Part shown: positions 43,631 through 56,157 of the stretch, piece by piece
How the letters are laid out: every line of letters starts with the position of its first letter
How positions within the stretch are numbered: position 1 is the first letter of the stretch
Source of the DNA: Pseudeuparius sepicola
Lineage: Eukaryota > Arthropoda > Insecta > Coleoptera > Anthribidae
Reading direction: 5' to 3'
Assembly (NCBI GenBank): GCA_963920635.1
Contig: OY987303.1
Location: 56,487,778-56,551,777, forward strand
DNA length: 64,000 bases
Position numbers and translations under genes: made by a program
The notes under the pieces: model-generated
The model's input: the letters and a program-made list of their open reading frames with translations, nothing else
What the model was told of the DNA's origin: nothing
Database searches by the model: none

Positions 43631-45472
43631 GTTTAAATATTATGGATATGACAACGAACCACTCAGACTTTGTTTGGAACAAAACACTACTACTCGCTGC
43701 AATACTACGCTTGCAATTAAATGAATTTAAATAGCTACGCAGAAAATATTATACCAAAATCGTATCAGTTTAATATCTATGGTTCTTAAAAGTTAAGGGG
43801 AAAATGTATCAAAACCCACACAAAGCAGACAGAAAAACAACCAAATTCAAGAAACCAGTTCAAGTTATGATACAGTTATGATATTTTTCTAAAAATCCTA
43901 AAAAATCAGTTTGTTCCAATTTCGTGTTCTTTTTAGACCTAAGGTGTAGACTACTAAAAATCTGACTACTGAGAATACAGAAACTCTAAAGTATCTCCCA
44001 TTTTTTATTTAAATTGTCTCACGAAACTATTGTAACTCATTTAAAAAAAAAAAAAAATTTTTTTTCAAAGTATATTACGAAAATAGTGTTTTTTACTACT
44101 AACCTGAGAAATCACCATTATTTACCTCATTCCTCTAATGAGAAGTAATATTTCTCTACCTAGGTAAATAATGATAATAAAAAAATACCTAGGTAAATAA
44201 TGAAAAATTTTCTATGTGACATTTAAAAATTAGTGTCATTTTATCAGCTTGACAACTGAAATCCCAGGCTACTTGATAATTTCAAGTATTTGAAAAAAGC
44301 GAGAAATGACTAAAATATGGCAATATTTCAATGTTAGTAGTAAAAAAAATTCTATATACACTTCAGTTGAGGTTGAGAAGGCCATTATTTGCCTCGCATA
44401 TTATATCCTTCGGCGCTACGCACCTCAGGATATAAAAATGCTCGGTAAATAATGGCTCACTTCTCAACCTAGGTGTATAATATACTATTATTGCGGCGAC
44501 GAACACACTAAATTATTACGTTCTACGTTCAAACATTGCCAACCAATTCCTTACGATGCAGCAACAACGCTCAACGCAGACACGTCAGTGATGTTTGTGT
44601 TGGTGTTCCTCGCACCTCCTCGTTTCTTCTCGAAGCGGGAGTTTGTCACGAAGCCGTTAAAGTTGTGTTTCTTGATTTTCGCCTCGCCCCCCGTCCCCAC
44701 AAATCATCGCCAAAGTCAATATCGACGCCGTTCCGTTATTAATAATACATTTTTTCCCGACTTGTAGGCCTGTAAATCAGCTGATAATCCCAAGACCATT
44801 GACACGCCGACATAGAACATAAAACACTATCGACTCGGGCGACCGGGGCGTCCGCTTTGCGCACGATCGATCCGCCCGCGAACTGGGACGAAAGTTTCGG
44901 GTGCATTGTTTCTGAACGGCTGGAGGGGGGACGGCCGTCGCGCGATATCTCAATTTTTCGTAATTTACGGTTAAACCGGGAGTCGCGGTACATTCGGGGC
45001 ACGCAATCCTCGAGGACCCTCCAGATCCAGTGATGTCGAACTCTGGCCGGACTCTAATCCTTCAATCTAGTTCGATTCTCTCGTAATTACTTCAAACGAA
45101 GTTCGTTACACTCTAGGGGTCCTCCTTTTGCGTGAACTTCGACATCCTCTCTAGGTTTCTTAAGGTTAGGTATTTAATGCTGACGTTCCGATAAGCTTTG
45201 GAGCAACAAAACCTATTAGTGGAAGGGAATTGATAGCATAAAATGATCGCAAACCACAGGCGCCGTCATTTTCGTTTATTTTTAATCATCTTTAAAAATA
45301 TGGTTGTTTCCAGGGCCGTATATAAGGGGGGGGGGGGGTTAGGGGCTTCAAACCAAAATTAACACGCCCGGCGCCCGCCAAAATGGAAAAATTAATAATC
45401 GTGCTGGCCGATTGTAGGTACTGCTTGCGCGATTGTACTGCTTGGATGATTGTAACATGTAATAGGGTGAGT
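43631..45472. other. Non-coding stretch: fold-back, CpG-rich island, hAT-like end
   Basis: A fold-back lies at 44358-44480 (arms about 45 bp; TTGAGAAGG...CCATTATTTGCC and its complement). A CpG-rich island spans 44560-45060. A CAGGGCCGTATATAAGGGGG end at about 45314 resembles a hAT terminus but has no detectable partner. No gene. Confidence 0.45.
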
Positions 45473-46807
45473 TTTTTTTCGATGATCACTATGAGGATCT
45501 CGGAAACTAGCAGAGCTAGAACAAAGTTTAAATGGGAAAAGAATTGCGGTTTTGAATGCTCAATGTAATGCCCCTTTTGGATTTTTAAATTGTAGATAAT
45601 TTTGGGCTTAATAAGATAATCCAATCCAATTTTTTATGTTGTTTGTGATTTTTGAGATATGACATAAACTTGTGTTTTTTAAATATAAATCATTGTTGGC
45701 TGTGGCCTTTTCAAATCGGCCATTCTTTGAGCTTTCCAAAGATATAATACTCGGCATAGTTATTATAAAAAATAAAAGAGCTATGGCTAATTTTCTGTTT
45801 TTTTTTTAATTTTCACATAGAAAGCCATGGAATATTTTCATAATTACGTTCTATTTTATATGTACTTCAAACTTTCAAATATTTTATTTTTAGCTGGTAA
45901 CAACATGTAACAACATAAAACATGATGGAGGTCCACCACATAATTATTTGCCAGTAAGAAATTACCTAGATCAGCTCTATCAAAATTTGGATAGGGAGAA
46001 ATATACCTATTTCTTGGCCGCCCCAATCCCCCGATTTCTCTGTTTTGGATTTATTTTTGTGGGGAACAGTAAAAAATAAAGTATGAGACAATTGTTGAAT
46101 TAAGAGTTGCTGTTTTAGAAGCAATTGCCAGTATTGACAGACGCTCTCTAAGAAAGGCGACAAATTCAGTTTTAAAAAGATGCAATATTTCCATAAATAA
46201 TGGTGGATTGTTTGAACACATTTTTTATTTTAAAAGGTGACCTTTTAAAATAATAATAATAATAATAATAATTTGAATTTGAGTTTTTTAATTTTTGTTT
46301 TATTTTGTTACATTTTGTTACCAGCTAAAAATAAAATATTTGAAAGTATGTCTTATTATAAAATAGAACGTAATTATGGAAATATTCCATGGCTGCGACT
46401 ATGTGAAAATTTAAAAGCAATAAAAAAATTAGCCATAGCTCTTTTATTTTTTATAATAACTATGCCGAGTGTTATATCTTTAGAAAGCTCAAAAAATGGC
46501 CGATTTGATAAGGCCACAGCCAACTATGATTTACATTTAAAAAACAAAAGTTTATGTCATATCTCAATAATCACAAACAACATAAAAAATTGGATTAGAT
46601 TATCTTATTAAGCCCAAAATTATCTACAATTTTTGTCTCTACAGTTTTTCTGTATAATCAGAAATATCGGAGCTACAGAGATCTGATGAAATAGCAAAAA
46701 ATCACTCTTTTCAAAATATCTAGTGAGCCATGAACTTTTTTAAAAATCCAAAAGGGGCATTAGATTGAGCATTCAAAACAGCAATTCTTTCTCCATTTAA
46801 CCTTTGT
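45473..46807 (+). mobile_element. Family A element, second copy (uninterrupted)
   Basis: The left arm starts near 45473 with (T)AGGGTGAG and carries an internal deletion. The right arm (about 46310-46807) lacks the last 60 bp or so. Between them is a transposase C-terminal remnant. At 46347-46375 it preserves the intact sequence (CTTATTATAAAATAGAACG) into which element B inserted in the first copy. Confidence 0.8.
45921..46240 (+). pseudogene. Mariner-like transposase C-terminal remnant (family A, copy 2)
   Basis: Starts at 'HDGGPPHNYLPVRNYLD', containing the second catalytic Asp. It shifts frame just before 'WIGRNIPISWPPQSPD' (third Asp) and 'LFLWGTVKNKV', hits a stop, shifts again, and ends with 'ELRVAVLEAIASIDRRSLRK' and 'NNGGLFEHIF' before the natural stop at 46238-46240. 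Two frameshifts and one stop make it a clear pseudogene. Confidence 0.75.
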
Positions 46808-48375
46808 ACACAAATTCTTGATAGCTGTGCTCAAATTCTGCACGAAACTGATCCAGTTTGTCATACCTATACAATGTATTATTCCTATTATTTTATTAAA
46901 TTTCCCATTAAATTCATTAATCAAGCTTCACTTTTGTCTCTAAAACTCGTTTAACACATTTCTATTCAGTTTATGCTTTACTGTAACATTTTTATATATC
47001 ACTTGGTGCAACACTGTCGGTGCAGGACCAAAAATAGCGATTTTCTGTCTGCCTTCCTTTTTGTTATTCAGTTTTCTGACGTCTTTAGAACTTTTTAAAA
47101 CTTAAAACAGCATTTAATTCCTTAATTTTTACGAATATCCGTTGACTCCGATCCAGCCAATCCAAGAGGCTAACTACAGCTGATATATCTACTGTTGTTA
47201 CTATTTTTTGCATATTTTTCTTGTCTTTTGCTAAAGGCATTTCATATATTTATACCTAATTTTCCTATAGTCGTAGTCCTCAATTAACATTTCAATTGTC
47301 ATCTTAATTTGCCAAGTTAATTTCCATGTCGAAAGCAAAGTTTACAGAATATTTTATTCTCCACTGTTGCCTCTGTCAGTTATACTACCAGTGCCGTTGC
47401 CATTTCCCAGTCAGTTAGGAGAATTTTAGTTAGTCGAGAGAAAGACGAAGATTGGTTGTGTGGAAACGTATGTTTTTACCGTTGACTGACGTATTAATAA
47501 AGACTGCTCACGGCTGTCATGTTTGACAGTTCTCTGGCTCACCATGCGCTTCCCGGAGACAAAATACAATGCAAAATACATTGTTGACTTTTCAGAATAT
47601 GAAGCTATAGTAGTGAGAAGTCTTATTAATAGGTCAGTCAACGGTTTTACGTTCGAATAATCGCATAAATACCTGTCATTGGTTGTTTTACATTGCTTGA
47701 TTACCAAAATTCATTATTGGGCTTATTTGCACCATTGTAACACCCAAATTTGTTACCCATATATTTATATCTCTGTTTATTTGCTTTATCCATGTACGAA
47801 CGCTTATCTATTATCTACTTTTGTTCATCAAGCTTCTAAAGCTTATATATTTTTATTTATTGAGCCACGAATGCCTCAGTTTATTATAAATATAATATGT
47901 TTAAATATTGTACAGGGGTATTAAATATTTAAAGATTGCGCACCCCTAATTTTTTAAATTTTGGACCTAGAAAAAAATGATGAACACGAAAGTTGTAGGA
48001 AATTTTCTTGCGATCTCAATGCACTTATCAAAAAAAAAACAATTAAAAGTCGCATTAATTTGTCAGATATAGACAAAACATATGTTTTTAATAGATCACC
48101 CTGTATCTTATTGGATATTTGAAACCTACATGAAATTGCGAGTCCAATGATATATTATACAGCGTGTCTGGTTTTTCACCCTTGAAAATCTAAGTTGGCA
48201 GGGGGAGAATTGAAAGGGGCAATTTTTTTATAGATAATTCCCTGAAAGGTCATCATTTGCGAATTATTGGTTTGGCATTGCCGCGAAAGCCTGGCCTATT
48301 GCGACTTTTTAAAGGGGTGCGTATTTCAAAAAGCCATATTAGGCATTTTTTTATTTAAAATCTGACACCACAGCA
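46808..48375. other. Non-coding stretch with a fold-back
   Basis: The block 47040-47255 resembles 40214-40390. A fold-back at 47466-47655 has arms of about 43 bp (ACCGTTGACTGAC core). A CAGGGGTATT...GATCACCCTG pair at 47922-48111 may be a short MITE. No gene recognised. Confidence 0.45.
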
Positions 48376-48720
48376 ACAACCATTCAAAAATTCGGGTGTG
48401 CCTCAGGGATCGATACTGGACCCGATATCGACAAGCATGTAACTAATTAAGCCTTTCGAATGGAGAACATATCAATAAATCGGACGTAGATTGCTCTAGA
48501 TCTAGCATGCGAATGGTGAACCGTAAAACGGCAATAGCGCCATCCATAACAGTGACATAACTTTCATATTCGCAGACGATTACTCGGTAAGTGCAGTTTT
48601 ACGGTTACGGTAACCTATAATTCTGCTCGAACTGTCTGAGAGACGGGGCACCGCATCCTATTTATGGTTTCATAATTCGAATTTAAATCCGTTTCCACTA
48701 GAGTCGAAACGACGTGTAGG
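48376..48720 (+). pseudogene. LINE-type reverse transcriptase fragment
   Basis: In one frame 'NSGVPQGSILDPI' appears, a hallmark reverse transcriptase motif. About 130 bp later, in another frame, comes 'ITFIFADDYSV', the FADD catalytic box, and then 'WFHNSNLNPFPLESKRR', matching the conserved W-N-L-N-K segment downstream of the active site. Spacing between the motifs is shorter than usual, so the copy is deleted and frameshifted. Jockey- or I-type non-LTR retrotransposons are the likely source. Confidence 0.7.
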
Positions 48721-48796
48721 TACCCTGAAATGTGAAAAATACACGTTGGGATCACAGTGTATTTATATGATAGTCGGCCGAGTTATTGGTGATAAA

Positions 48797-49871
48797 TATG
48801 AAAGTCGAAACCCTAAAAATATGCGCATAAATATGCAAATAATTTAGTCAAAATATGCAGGAAAATGTTGAAAATATGCTAATTAAGAAATACTTTAAAA
48901 ATATTTAATATTAATAAATTCCTTGTTTCATGTACAAATAAACATATATAATGTACATACAAATTTCTAAATACATTTATACATAGTAAAAGTAACAATA
49001 TTTTATTTTAAATTTTCTACATACAGGCCGATTGAACTAAATCTAAATATGCATTTATTATAAATTATAAAAATCAGGTTGAAATTTAGCTGTAAAAACA
49101 ATAAACCACTAAATGTTGTTCAAAATTCTCAATTAAAAAATTTTGTCTTCTATCAGAATATAAAAATTTATAAATGGAGAAACTCCTTTCCACATCAACC
49201 GATGTAAGAGGTGCGCTTTTAAAATTGCTCACTATCACAGGATTCAAATCGATGAATTCGGTAAAATCTCCCTTTAAAATATTTGCTACTTGGCTAAGAA
49301 ACTGAAACCCACAATTTTTTCCCATCACATTTCTAAATTTTTGAAATATTTTGTCCCCAATTTTACGTGTGACATTTTGAAAAGCAACCTCAGATTGTTT
49401 TACCAGGTCTATACTTCGGGATAATGGCAAATTAGATTCCTCCATTTGTGTTATTGTTTTAGAAAGAAAGCTATAATTTGCTTTTACTAAATAAAATGCA
49501 GAAATTGATTATCCTTCGTATATAAATATTTACCTATCTATAATTTATTTTGTCCTTTTCAATAATTGTACTTTACTAAATAGGTATAAATACTTACTTT
49601 ATTCGTTTTCAGATCACCACAATTAGTGCCCATAAAATTATAATTTACCTATATTATTTTGGGAAGACCAGGTATCTATCTACCTAGACACCGACCCCTG
49701 TTCCCAAAAACGAATGAAACGCCTGTCAAAGATTTAAATTATCCTAAATTCTTTCAATTATGTACAATATGCCACATTCTAAGGATATATGCAAATATTT
49801 AAAAAAATGCATAATATTATAATACGCTAAATATGCAAAATAGGCGTGTTGCATATATTTGGGTTACTCTA
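48797..49871 (-). mobile_element. hAT relic with subterminal ATATGC repeats
   Basis: Probable 8-bp target duplication (GTGATAAA at 48789-48796, GTGATAAG at 49872-49879). Both ends carry an AACCC block and repeated ATATGC motifs (48810-48890 and 49785-49860). It encodes a hAT C-terminus on the minus strand and is related to 7212-8080. Confidence 0.6.
49086..49445 (-). pseudogene. hAT transposase, C-terminal region
   Basis: A 119-codon open frame without internal stops. It contains 'ESNLPLSRSIDLVKQ', 'GFQFLSQVANILKGD', and the HATC dimerisation signature 'APLTSVDVERSFSIYKFLY' followed by 'SDRRQNFLIENFEQHLVVYC'. It represents about the last fifth of a hAT transposase. The zinc finger and catalytic Asp residues are missing. 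Confidence 0.75.
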
Positions 49872-50392
49872 GTGATAAGTTATTAAGTTAGTTAAGAAAA
49901 TGCAGTAAAAAACATTTTGAAAGCGACCATTTTTGTCTTAAATTGTCAGTATTTTTTTATGAATTTATGAATTAGTTTAATGCTAAAGCATGCGCAAGAG
50001 AAAGATAGGAAGGCAATTCCCAGATAACCTCTTAGTTTCATTAATTATTAATTTTTGTTTTCTATTTTATACCTTGTTGGTTTTGCCTTTTTGTCAGATT
50101 ATCCACCTAGTCTGTGATTTCCACTGAAGTTTGTCAAGCCATTACTATTATATTTTCATGCGTTTTAATTATATATACCTACCTTAAGAAGTAATTAGAT
50201 ATTAGAACTCATTTTTATTTTAATATTCAATGAAAATTTCGCTCATTTCGTGAAAACTGTGACCCAACCCCAAAAAACGATCAGAACAGGCCTGTTAGGA
50301 TAGAAACGATCGTGTTAGAAATAAAAGTTATACAACCAAATTATATACTAATGGTAAACATTTTCTGAAATTTATATGTGGGGTGAACAGAT
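49872..50392. other. Non-coding stretch
   Basis: No recognisable feature. Confidence 0.4.
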
Positions 50393-52230
50393 CCATTTAA
50401 TTTTCAATTGGGTTTTTCGCCACCAAACTGATCAAAAGACGAGTTTTTTTCAAGTTGCGTGGAAAATTCATAAATTCTTAACAGTAAATGAACGAACCTT
50501 TGAAAGTTTAACTCAAAAAATAACTTCAACAAATTTGTTCTTTCGAGCTTTCAGAAAATAAATCTTCCTCATTTCTCGAAAATCATGTCACCTCATAGAT
50601 AAAGGATTTATATATAGGGATGTCAAGTTAAAGTGAAATGACAGATCAATTTAAAATATAACGACAACAGAAACAATAGATTAGCCACCTGTCTGATATT
50701 GTACCCTGTGTTCTATCTAATTATCTATACTAACTTCTCTTTGAATAAGTGGCAATAATATTTTACTTAATTTCACTGAACATTCAGCGAGATAGTTGTT
50801 CGTATTTCCTAGAATGAATGCTGCTTCTTTAATTTTTAATCTATTTCCTACTTCTTCTTTGAGAATTGGTTTTAGCACAGACATATATAGCTTGTGGTTT
50901 TAGACAAGGTTTGAACTTATCCACAAAATCCCATGATTGTTACTAAATGAGTGTTCACATATTTTTGACTTCGAAATTTGATTTTGCCTGATATAATTTG
51001 TATGCTCTTTTAAACAAACATTAAATGACCTACACAAGTCTCCCCACATTCACAAGGAATTTTTAAAATGCCATTTTTTGAACTCATTAAATGGTTTCGT
51101 TTTAACTAGCATCGATCATAATGTATTTTTGGTTTTAAATACTGTTCTGACATTAAAACGATTGCCTATGCGTTTTAGCTTATCTGATAGTCCAGGAATA
51201 TAAGGATTAATTAAATTTACTGGTCGGTCTACCATATTTATTTCTCTAAGTCTATTAGCATTGTTATTTTGTTGGAAATCCTGAAAAACCTCCTCAACAA
51301 ATTCAATAGGATAACTTTTCTTCTCAAGAATGTATTTTATATGTCTAATTTCTTCATCAAATTTTGTGTTATTAGAACAATTAGTTTTAGCCCTGACTTT
51401 TAATTATTCCTTTTTGAATAGTAATAGGATGATTGATTTAAAATGGAGAAATCTATTGGTATGTGTTGGTTTTCTATAGACACTAGTTTCTGTACTAACT
51501 GATTTCAGTATAGAATCATCTAAGAAAGGTAATTGATTGATTATTATTTTCAATTTCTAGGCTAAACTTCATAGAAGGTTCTTGTGAGTTTATAAAATTT
51601 AATAATGAATTTAAATCATCTACTCCATGTTCACATATAACATATAAACAAATATGTCATCTACATATCTCCACCAAACATTAGGTTAGTGAACATATCT
51701 ACTCAACTAGTTTTGTTCAAAATCTTCCATGAATAAATTGCTAATGAATGATGATAAAGGAGACCCTATAGCCATTCCAAATTCCTGCTGGTAAAATTCA
51801 TTTCCTAGGTGAAAATATATGGTTTTAACATATAGTGCTGTTAGTTCTAATATTGCATGTAGGAATTTGCGTTTCATACTAACGGATTAACAATTTTAAG
51901 TAAATATTTTTCTAACGAATGACATGGTGAATTTATTGAACTTACAATGGGGCGAAGAGGAATTTTATTTTTGTGTATTTTTGGTAAACCATATAAGTGT
52001 GGAGATTTTAACTGCTGCGGAGTTAGGAGTGTCCTTTGTCTCTGTGTTTTGTATATTTTAGGTTCTGTCGAAGTTGTAGGGTCTTTGATTAACTCTTGTA
52101 AGTTCTTTCATTTAATAAATCATTTAATTTATTATCATTAACAAATTTCTTGAAGTTTTTTTTATTTTCCAGGCAAAAGTTGTCCTTTAATCAATTTGGT
52201 GGCGAACGACCCAATTAAAAATTAAATGGA
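50393..52230 (-). mobile_element. Penelope-like retroelement, degraded
   Basis: The minus strand encodes reverse transcriptase and a GIY-YIG-like C-terminus. Short inverted copies of the end sequence (about 38 bp, GGTGGCGAA core) lie at 50393-50431 and 52188-52228, as often seen at Penelope-like element termini. Boundaries are set by these repeats. Confidence 0.75.
50680..52190 (-). pseudogene. Penelope-like reverse transcriptase and endonuclease pseudogene
   Basis: Ordered minus-strand motifs: 'PKIHKNKIPLRPIVSSIN', then 'EFGMAIGSPLSSFISNLFME', then 'WWRYVDDIFVYM' (catalytic YVDD), then 'ICEHGVDDLNSLLNFINS', 'FLDDSI', 'SVYRKPTHTNRFLHF' and 'PYIPGLSDKLKRIG'. At the C-terminus a GIY-YIG-type segment reads 'GDLCRSFNVCLKEH' then 'SKICEHSFSNNHG'. 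These are the reverse transcriptase and endonuclease of Penelope-like elements. Many stops and frameshifts break the frame. The GIY-YIG domain normally cuts target DNA to prime reverse transcription. Confidence 0.85.
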
Positions 52231-53426
52231 TACTAATGGTAAGTATTATCAACTGTTCGCACAACCAGTCACTGATTGATCAGGACTGTTTATTGAATCC
52301 TTCTGGAAACAAACCTTATGACGTAAAAACACTTTTGATATACCTACTGACTGGACTATTATTTCGGTTCTCCTTATGGCAATTTCTACGAGCGTTTCGT
52401 CACCTTGTTTCTCTAATTCGATTTCCAAGTTTATTAAGATTTTTATTAAGTAACAAGGGGTGTGAGCCGTATTAATGTCAAGGCGACGTTTCGTACGGTA
52501 ATTAGCGAATAATTATGGTTACCACGAACACGCGAACGAACAGTCATGCACAGCGTCGAATTTACATAAAAATATCGTGTCTGGGATAATAACTTTGAAA
52601 AAATAAATGTTTACATGTTAATATCTGACAAACAGGTAGTTGCCAGCTCATTTTCACCCTCAATGGATATGAAAGTATGCTAGTGATAATTATTTAAAGG
52701 TAACTGTACAACTGCACGGGCGGAATCTCTGTGTAGCTGTCTCTCCTATCCCTCTCTCTATCTCTCCCCTATCTCTCTCTTTCTGTCTCCATCTCCGTCT
52801 CTCTCTCTCTCTCTCTCACTCGTTCTCGTAACTACAATGAGATATTTTCCACTGCCATCGACTGAACGAATCCAAATATACTCCTCTGGCCGATATACTT
52901 TTTATCTGGAGGGGGTCAGGCCAGTTCCCTAACCTGTTAGCCTCCCCCTCCCCCTTTCTCGAAACCAACTTGGATTCTACCCCGCTCCTGTTTAAGCTGA
53001 GCCCTCCTGCAGGAGCCGAACAGACAGATACGAACTTCGGCGAATTTCCAACTTCAATCGCCCGTGGATTTTACATAATTTAGTCCGGGAGAGTTTCCTG
53101 GAGATATCTCGCCGAGGAAAAAAGTTAAACCGGAAGTGCGATGACAGTTAAATGAAAAGCCGCAGAAAATTTGGTTTAAAGATATCGCATTCCCGGGGTT
53201 CTTCGAGGATTTTTACGTCTCACTTCGGAATTAATCGGAAGGGGGTTTAATTTGCGTCAACGTCACTAAATATGAACCCATGGGCTGTACCAGAAATATG
53301 TGATTAAAAATAAAAGAGAAACGCCTACGATGTTTTTTGTGAACTTATTCAATGGTTGATAACTTACGTACGTGCGTAAACTGGGTGTAACTTTGATTAG
53401 TTGATAAATGTCCCAAAGCCCATGTA
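52231..53426. other. Non-coding, with CT microsatellite and CpG-retaining block
   Basis: A CT-rich microsatellite occupies about 52735-52820. Sequence at 52850-53260 is less AT-rich and keeps CpG, perhaps single-copy host DNA. No gene seen. Confidence 0.45.
52735..52820. repeat. Pyrimidine-rich (CT)n microsatellite
   Basis: An imperfect CTCTCTAT/CTCTCT tract ending in a pure (CT) run at about 52798-52817. Confidence 0.85.
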
Positions 53427-54678
53427 CAGGGTTACAAATTGACACCCCCCTAACTTGTTAGATTTTGAGGTTAGAAAAAAAAGTTTTTTTATGAAAGTTT
53501 TAGATACTAATACAAAGTTTTTTGTGACGCTATTAGACGTAACTTATGTTTTTTTTAAATAGAACATCTTGTATATTTTTGGATTATTGAATTCTACGCA
53601 TTTTTCTGATTCCAACAAAGTATATGATGTGTTATATATTCGCTCCTACCGTTCGTTCAGAACTGAGCCTTTTTTTGTGAAGGATTACTCCTTGGGTCAT
53701 AGGGTGCCATGGAAGACAAATACCAAATAATAGTAGTAATAATTATTATCGACAGTTTAAAAGTATATTTGCTCTTTGGAAAACAAAATGGGCTATTTTA
53801 AGATTTCAGAGAAAAATAAAGAAGGGAAATTGAGAGAAATGAGAAATTAAAAATTTTAACATAAACATAATAAACTTCGGCAGATTTATTGTTTGAAATT
53901 TAATTTTTATTGAAAACTACAATAACATTTTAAAAAAGGATATATATTTATCTATTTTTTGTGGGATTATTTAAAAAACAACATTTATTTTGACAGACCG
54001 GGAAATGTAGAAACAATGAGAGGTAGAATTCGGGAAGAAATCCACATATTAAATACTAAACACAGCAATTTTATCGTTGACTCAATAAACAGAAAGTTGG
54101 TAGCAAATATCAATAAAGCAAGATGGAGGCCATGTGGAGCATTTGTAATACGTATATCCTTTTTCTAAATGTTATCGTCGTTTTCAATAAAAATAAAATT
54201 TCAAACAATAAATCTGATGAAGTTTATTGACTATGTTACTATTTAAAATTTTTGATTTCTCTCAATTTCCCTTCTTCATTCTCCTCTGAAATCTTAAAGT
54301 AGCTCATTTTGTTTTCCAAAGCGTGAATATGCATGCAAACTGTCAATAATTATTACTATAATTTGGCATTTGCCTTCCATGGCAACCTATGACCCAACGA
54401 GTAATCACAAAAAAGGCTCTGTTCTGAACGAACGGTAGGAGCGAACATATAACATACATACTTCGTTGGAATCAGAAAAACGCGTAGAAGTCAATAATCT
54501 AAAAATATACAAGTGTTCCATTAAAAAAAAGTTATATCTGCCACGGCTTTCTAGAACACACTGTATAAGGTCACAAAAAACCTTGTATTAGTATCTAAAA
54601 CTTTTATAGAAAAAACTTTTTTCTAACCTCAAAAACTAACAAGTTAAGGGGGGTGTCAATTTATAATGAGCCACCCTG
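53427..54678 (+). mobile_element. Long-TIR MITE of family H, copy 2
   Basis: TA-flanked, ends CAGGGTTACAAATTGACACC and GAGCCACCCTG. The inverted arms share AACTTGTTAG, AGTTTTAGATACTAATAC and TTTTTTGTGACGCT-type blocks. It is 1,252 bp and carries the same transposase tail as copy 1 at 33.4 kb. Confidence 0.8.
53959..54168 (+). pseudogene. Mariner-like transposase tail (family H, copy 2)
   Basis: Reads 'WDYLKNNIYFDRPGNVETMR' then 'REEIHILNTKHSNFIVDSIN' in the same order as copy 1. A deletion of about 10 bp near 54115 shifts the frame and replaces the normal ending. The WD-LK start corresponds to the WG-LK block that follows the last catalytic Asp, so again only the tail survives. Confidence 0.7.
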
Positions 54679-55288
54679 TACATATACCTAATGTAGGCAA
54701 CTTTGTTCACATAAGTTTTGAGTCAACCTCTCCGTCAATAATTAAAAAATCGATAATAGTTACAAAAACTACAAAATTTTTGTAACGAGGTGGATATTCG
54801 CGGGTGTCCATACTTTCTAGTGATACCTACGATTAAAAATGTCTCCACGGCGCCACTGGCAGTGCTCGAGGAAATATTCCGAGCATCATGCTACATTTAA
54901 ATAATTCGCAGAAGTCTTCTCTCTCGTCGGACAGGGGAATTTTTAAAGTGATGCCCCTGGAAAATACCGACGACCATGCTCCAGATAAACTGGGTCAAGT
55001 CACCCCTCTTTATATATTTACACGTACTTGCTTTCCCCAACTTTATACTTGTTATATAGGAATATTTTATTGCGGACGTACACATACGTATGACTTTTGG
55101 CTTTAAAAATATATTTTCTCTTGCTCGTAGTTTTTGATTCCATAGATTTATGTATATATATTGTAGTATTATTGCTATTTGCGCGATTGAGATGCAACAT
55201 GGCATTTTTCCTAATCCCAGTGACTCGCACATTTGTGATTTCTCGAATGGCTTGCCATATATACAAAATAACCAGCAACTAGTTTTTA
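54679..55288. other. Non-coding stretch
   Basis: No recognisable feature; overlapping short open frames on both strands only. Confidence 0.4.
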
Positions 55289-55579
55289 TTTAGCCACCAT
55301 ACCATACCCGGACTATAAGTTAAAATTCACCGGCTGTAAATTAGAAATGTTTCAAGATATCGGACATTTTGCTCGTTTTCAAGAAGCTGTCAGAAGCAGA
55401 TTATTTCAATGTTGTGAGCGTTTCGCGCAAGCCAGTAATAATATATTCTATATCTAGACGAAAATAATTTGTACGGTTGGGCGATGTGTGAGTGTTTGCC
55501 TCAAGACGGTTTTCAGTGGGTCGACGGCATTGACAGTTACTCCCAATATAGGCGAACTCCAACTCACCGTGCGCAGTAG
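55289..55579 (+). pseudogene. Polinton/Maverick-type DNA polymerase B fragment
   Basis: About 90 codons align by motif with the protein-primed type B DNA polymerase of Polintons: a 'PGL' block near 55300, then (after a frame break) a 'FTGCKLEMFQDIGHF' segment, a Cys-Cys-Arg-Phe-Ala segment, and 'FYLDENNLYGWAM', which is polymerase motif A with its catalytic Asp, followed by 'CLPQDGFQWVD'. It ends at a stop at 55577-55579. Polintons are large virus-like transposons. The capsid, integrase and protease genes are not visible nearby. It is an old fragment, related to the minus-strand relic at 62.0-62.7 kb. Confidence 0.75.
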
Positions 55580-56157
55580 AACCAAAAGCGGTATATGTTA
55601 ATATACGGATATGTGGTTGCTATAGTCTCGAGGATGGAGCGATCAATAGTGTGCCCACTTTATAAGCAGAACCCTCAAAATGCACACATTCTCTGTTGCG
55701 CCACTGAACCCCCTAAGATAATGGATTAAATTCCGAGATCCCAGCCCCCTCCCCCTGACAAATTGTCGGTGAAGTTTCTGCAGCAACGGCGAACAGCCGC
55801 GCTTCCAGCTTCCAAAGATAAAGTTGTAATTATCGGGCAAAAAGTAGCACATTGTCGCCGAACCGGGCCTTATTAAATCCCAAAAGGGAGTTAGAAATTG
55901 AATAGGTGCATAGCTCCGGTCGATACGATCGAAAGAAGGCGACGACTTCCCGCGTTCGCTCTCAGAGAGGCCAAAAACTACGGCGAAGAAGAGTAATGGG
56001 GTTTGTCCGCAGATATGGAGTTTTAAATTGATTTTAAATGTCCGTCGCTGAAGAATGTACCGAAAATCGTTTGAAGCGAGGAAAAGAAAGATCTGCCACC
56101 GTTTTTACATTATTTTATTTAAAAAAATAAAACTTTTAATTCGATTTCTAAAGTATA
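55580..56157. other. Non-coding, CpG-retaining stretch
   Basis: Less AT-rich than the surroundings, particularly 55700-56020. No gene model supported. Confidence 0.4.
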
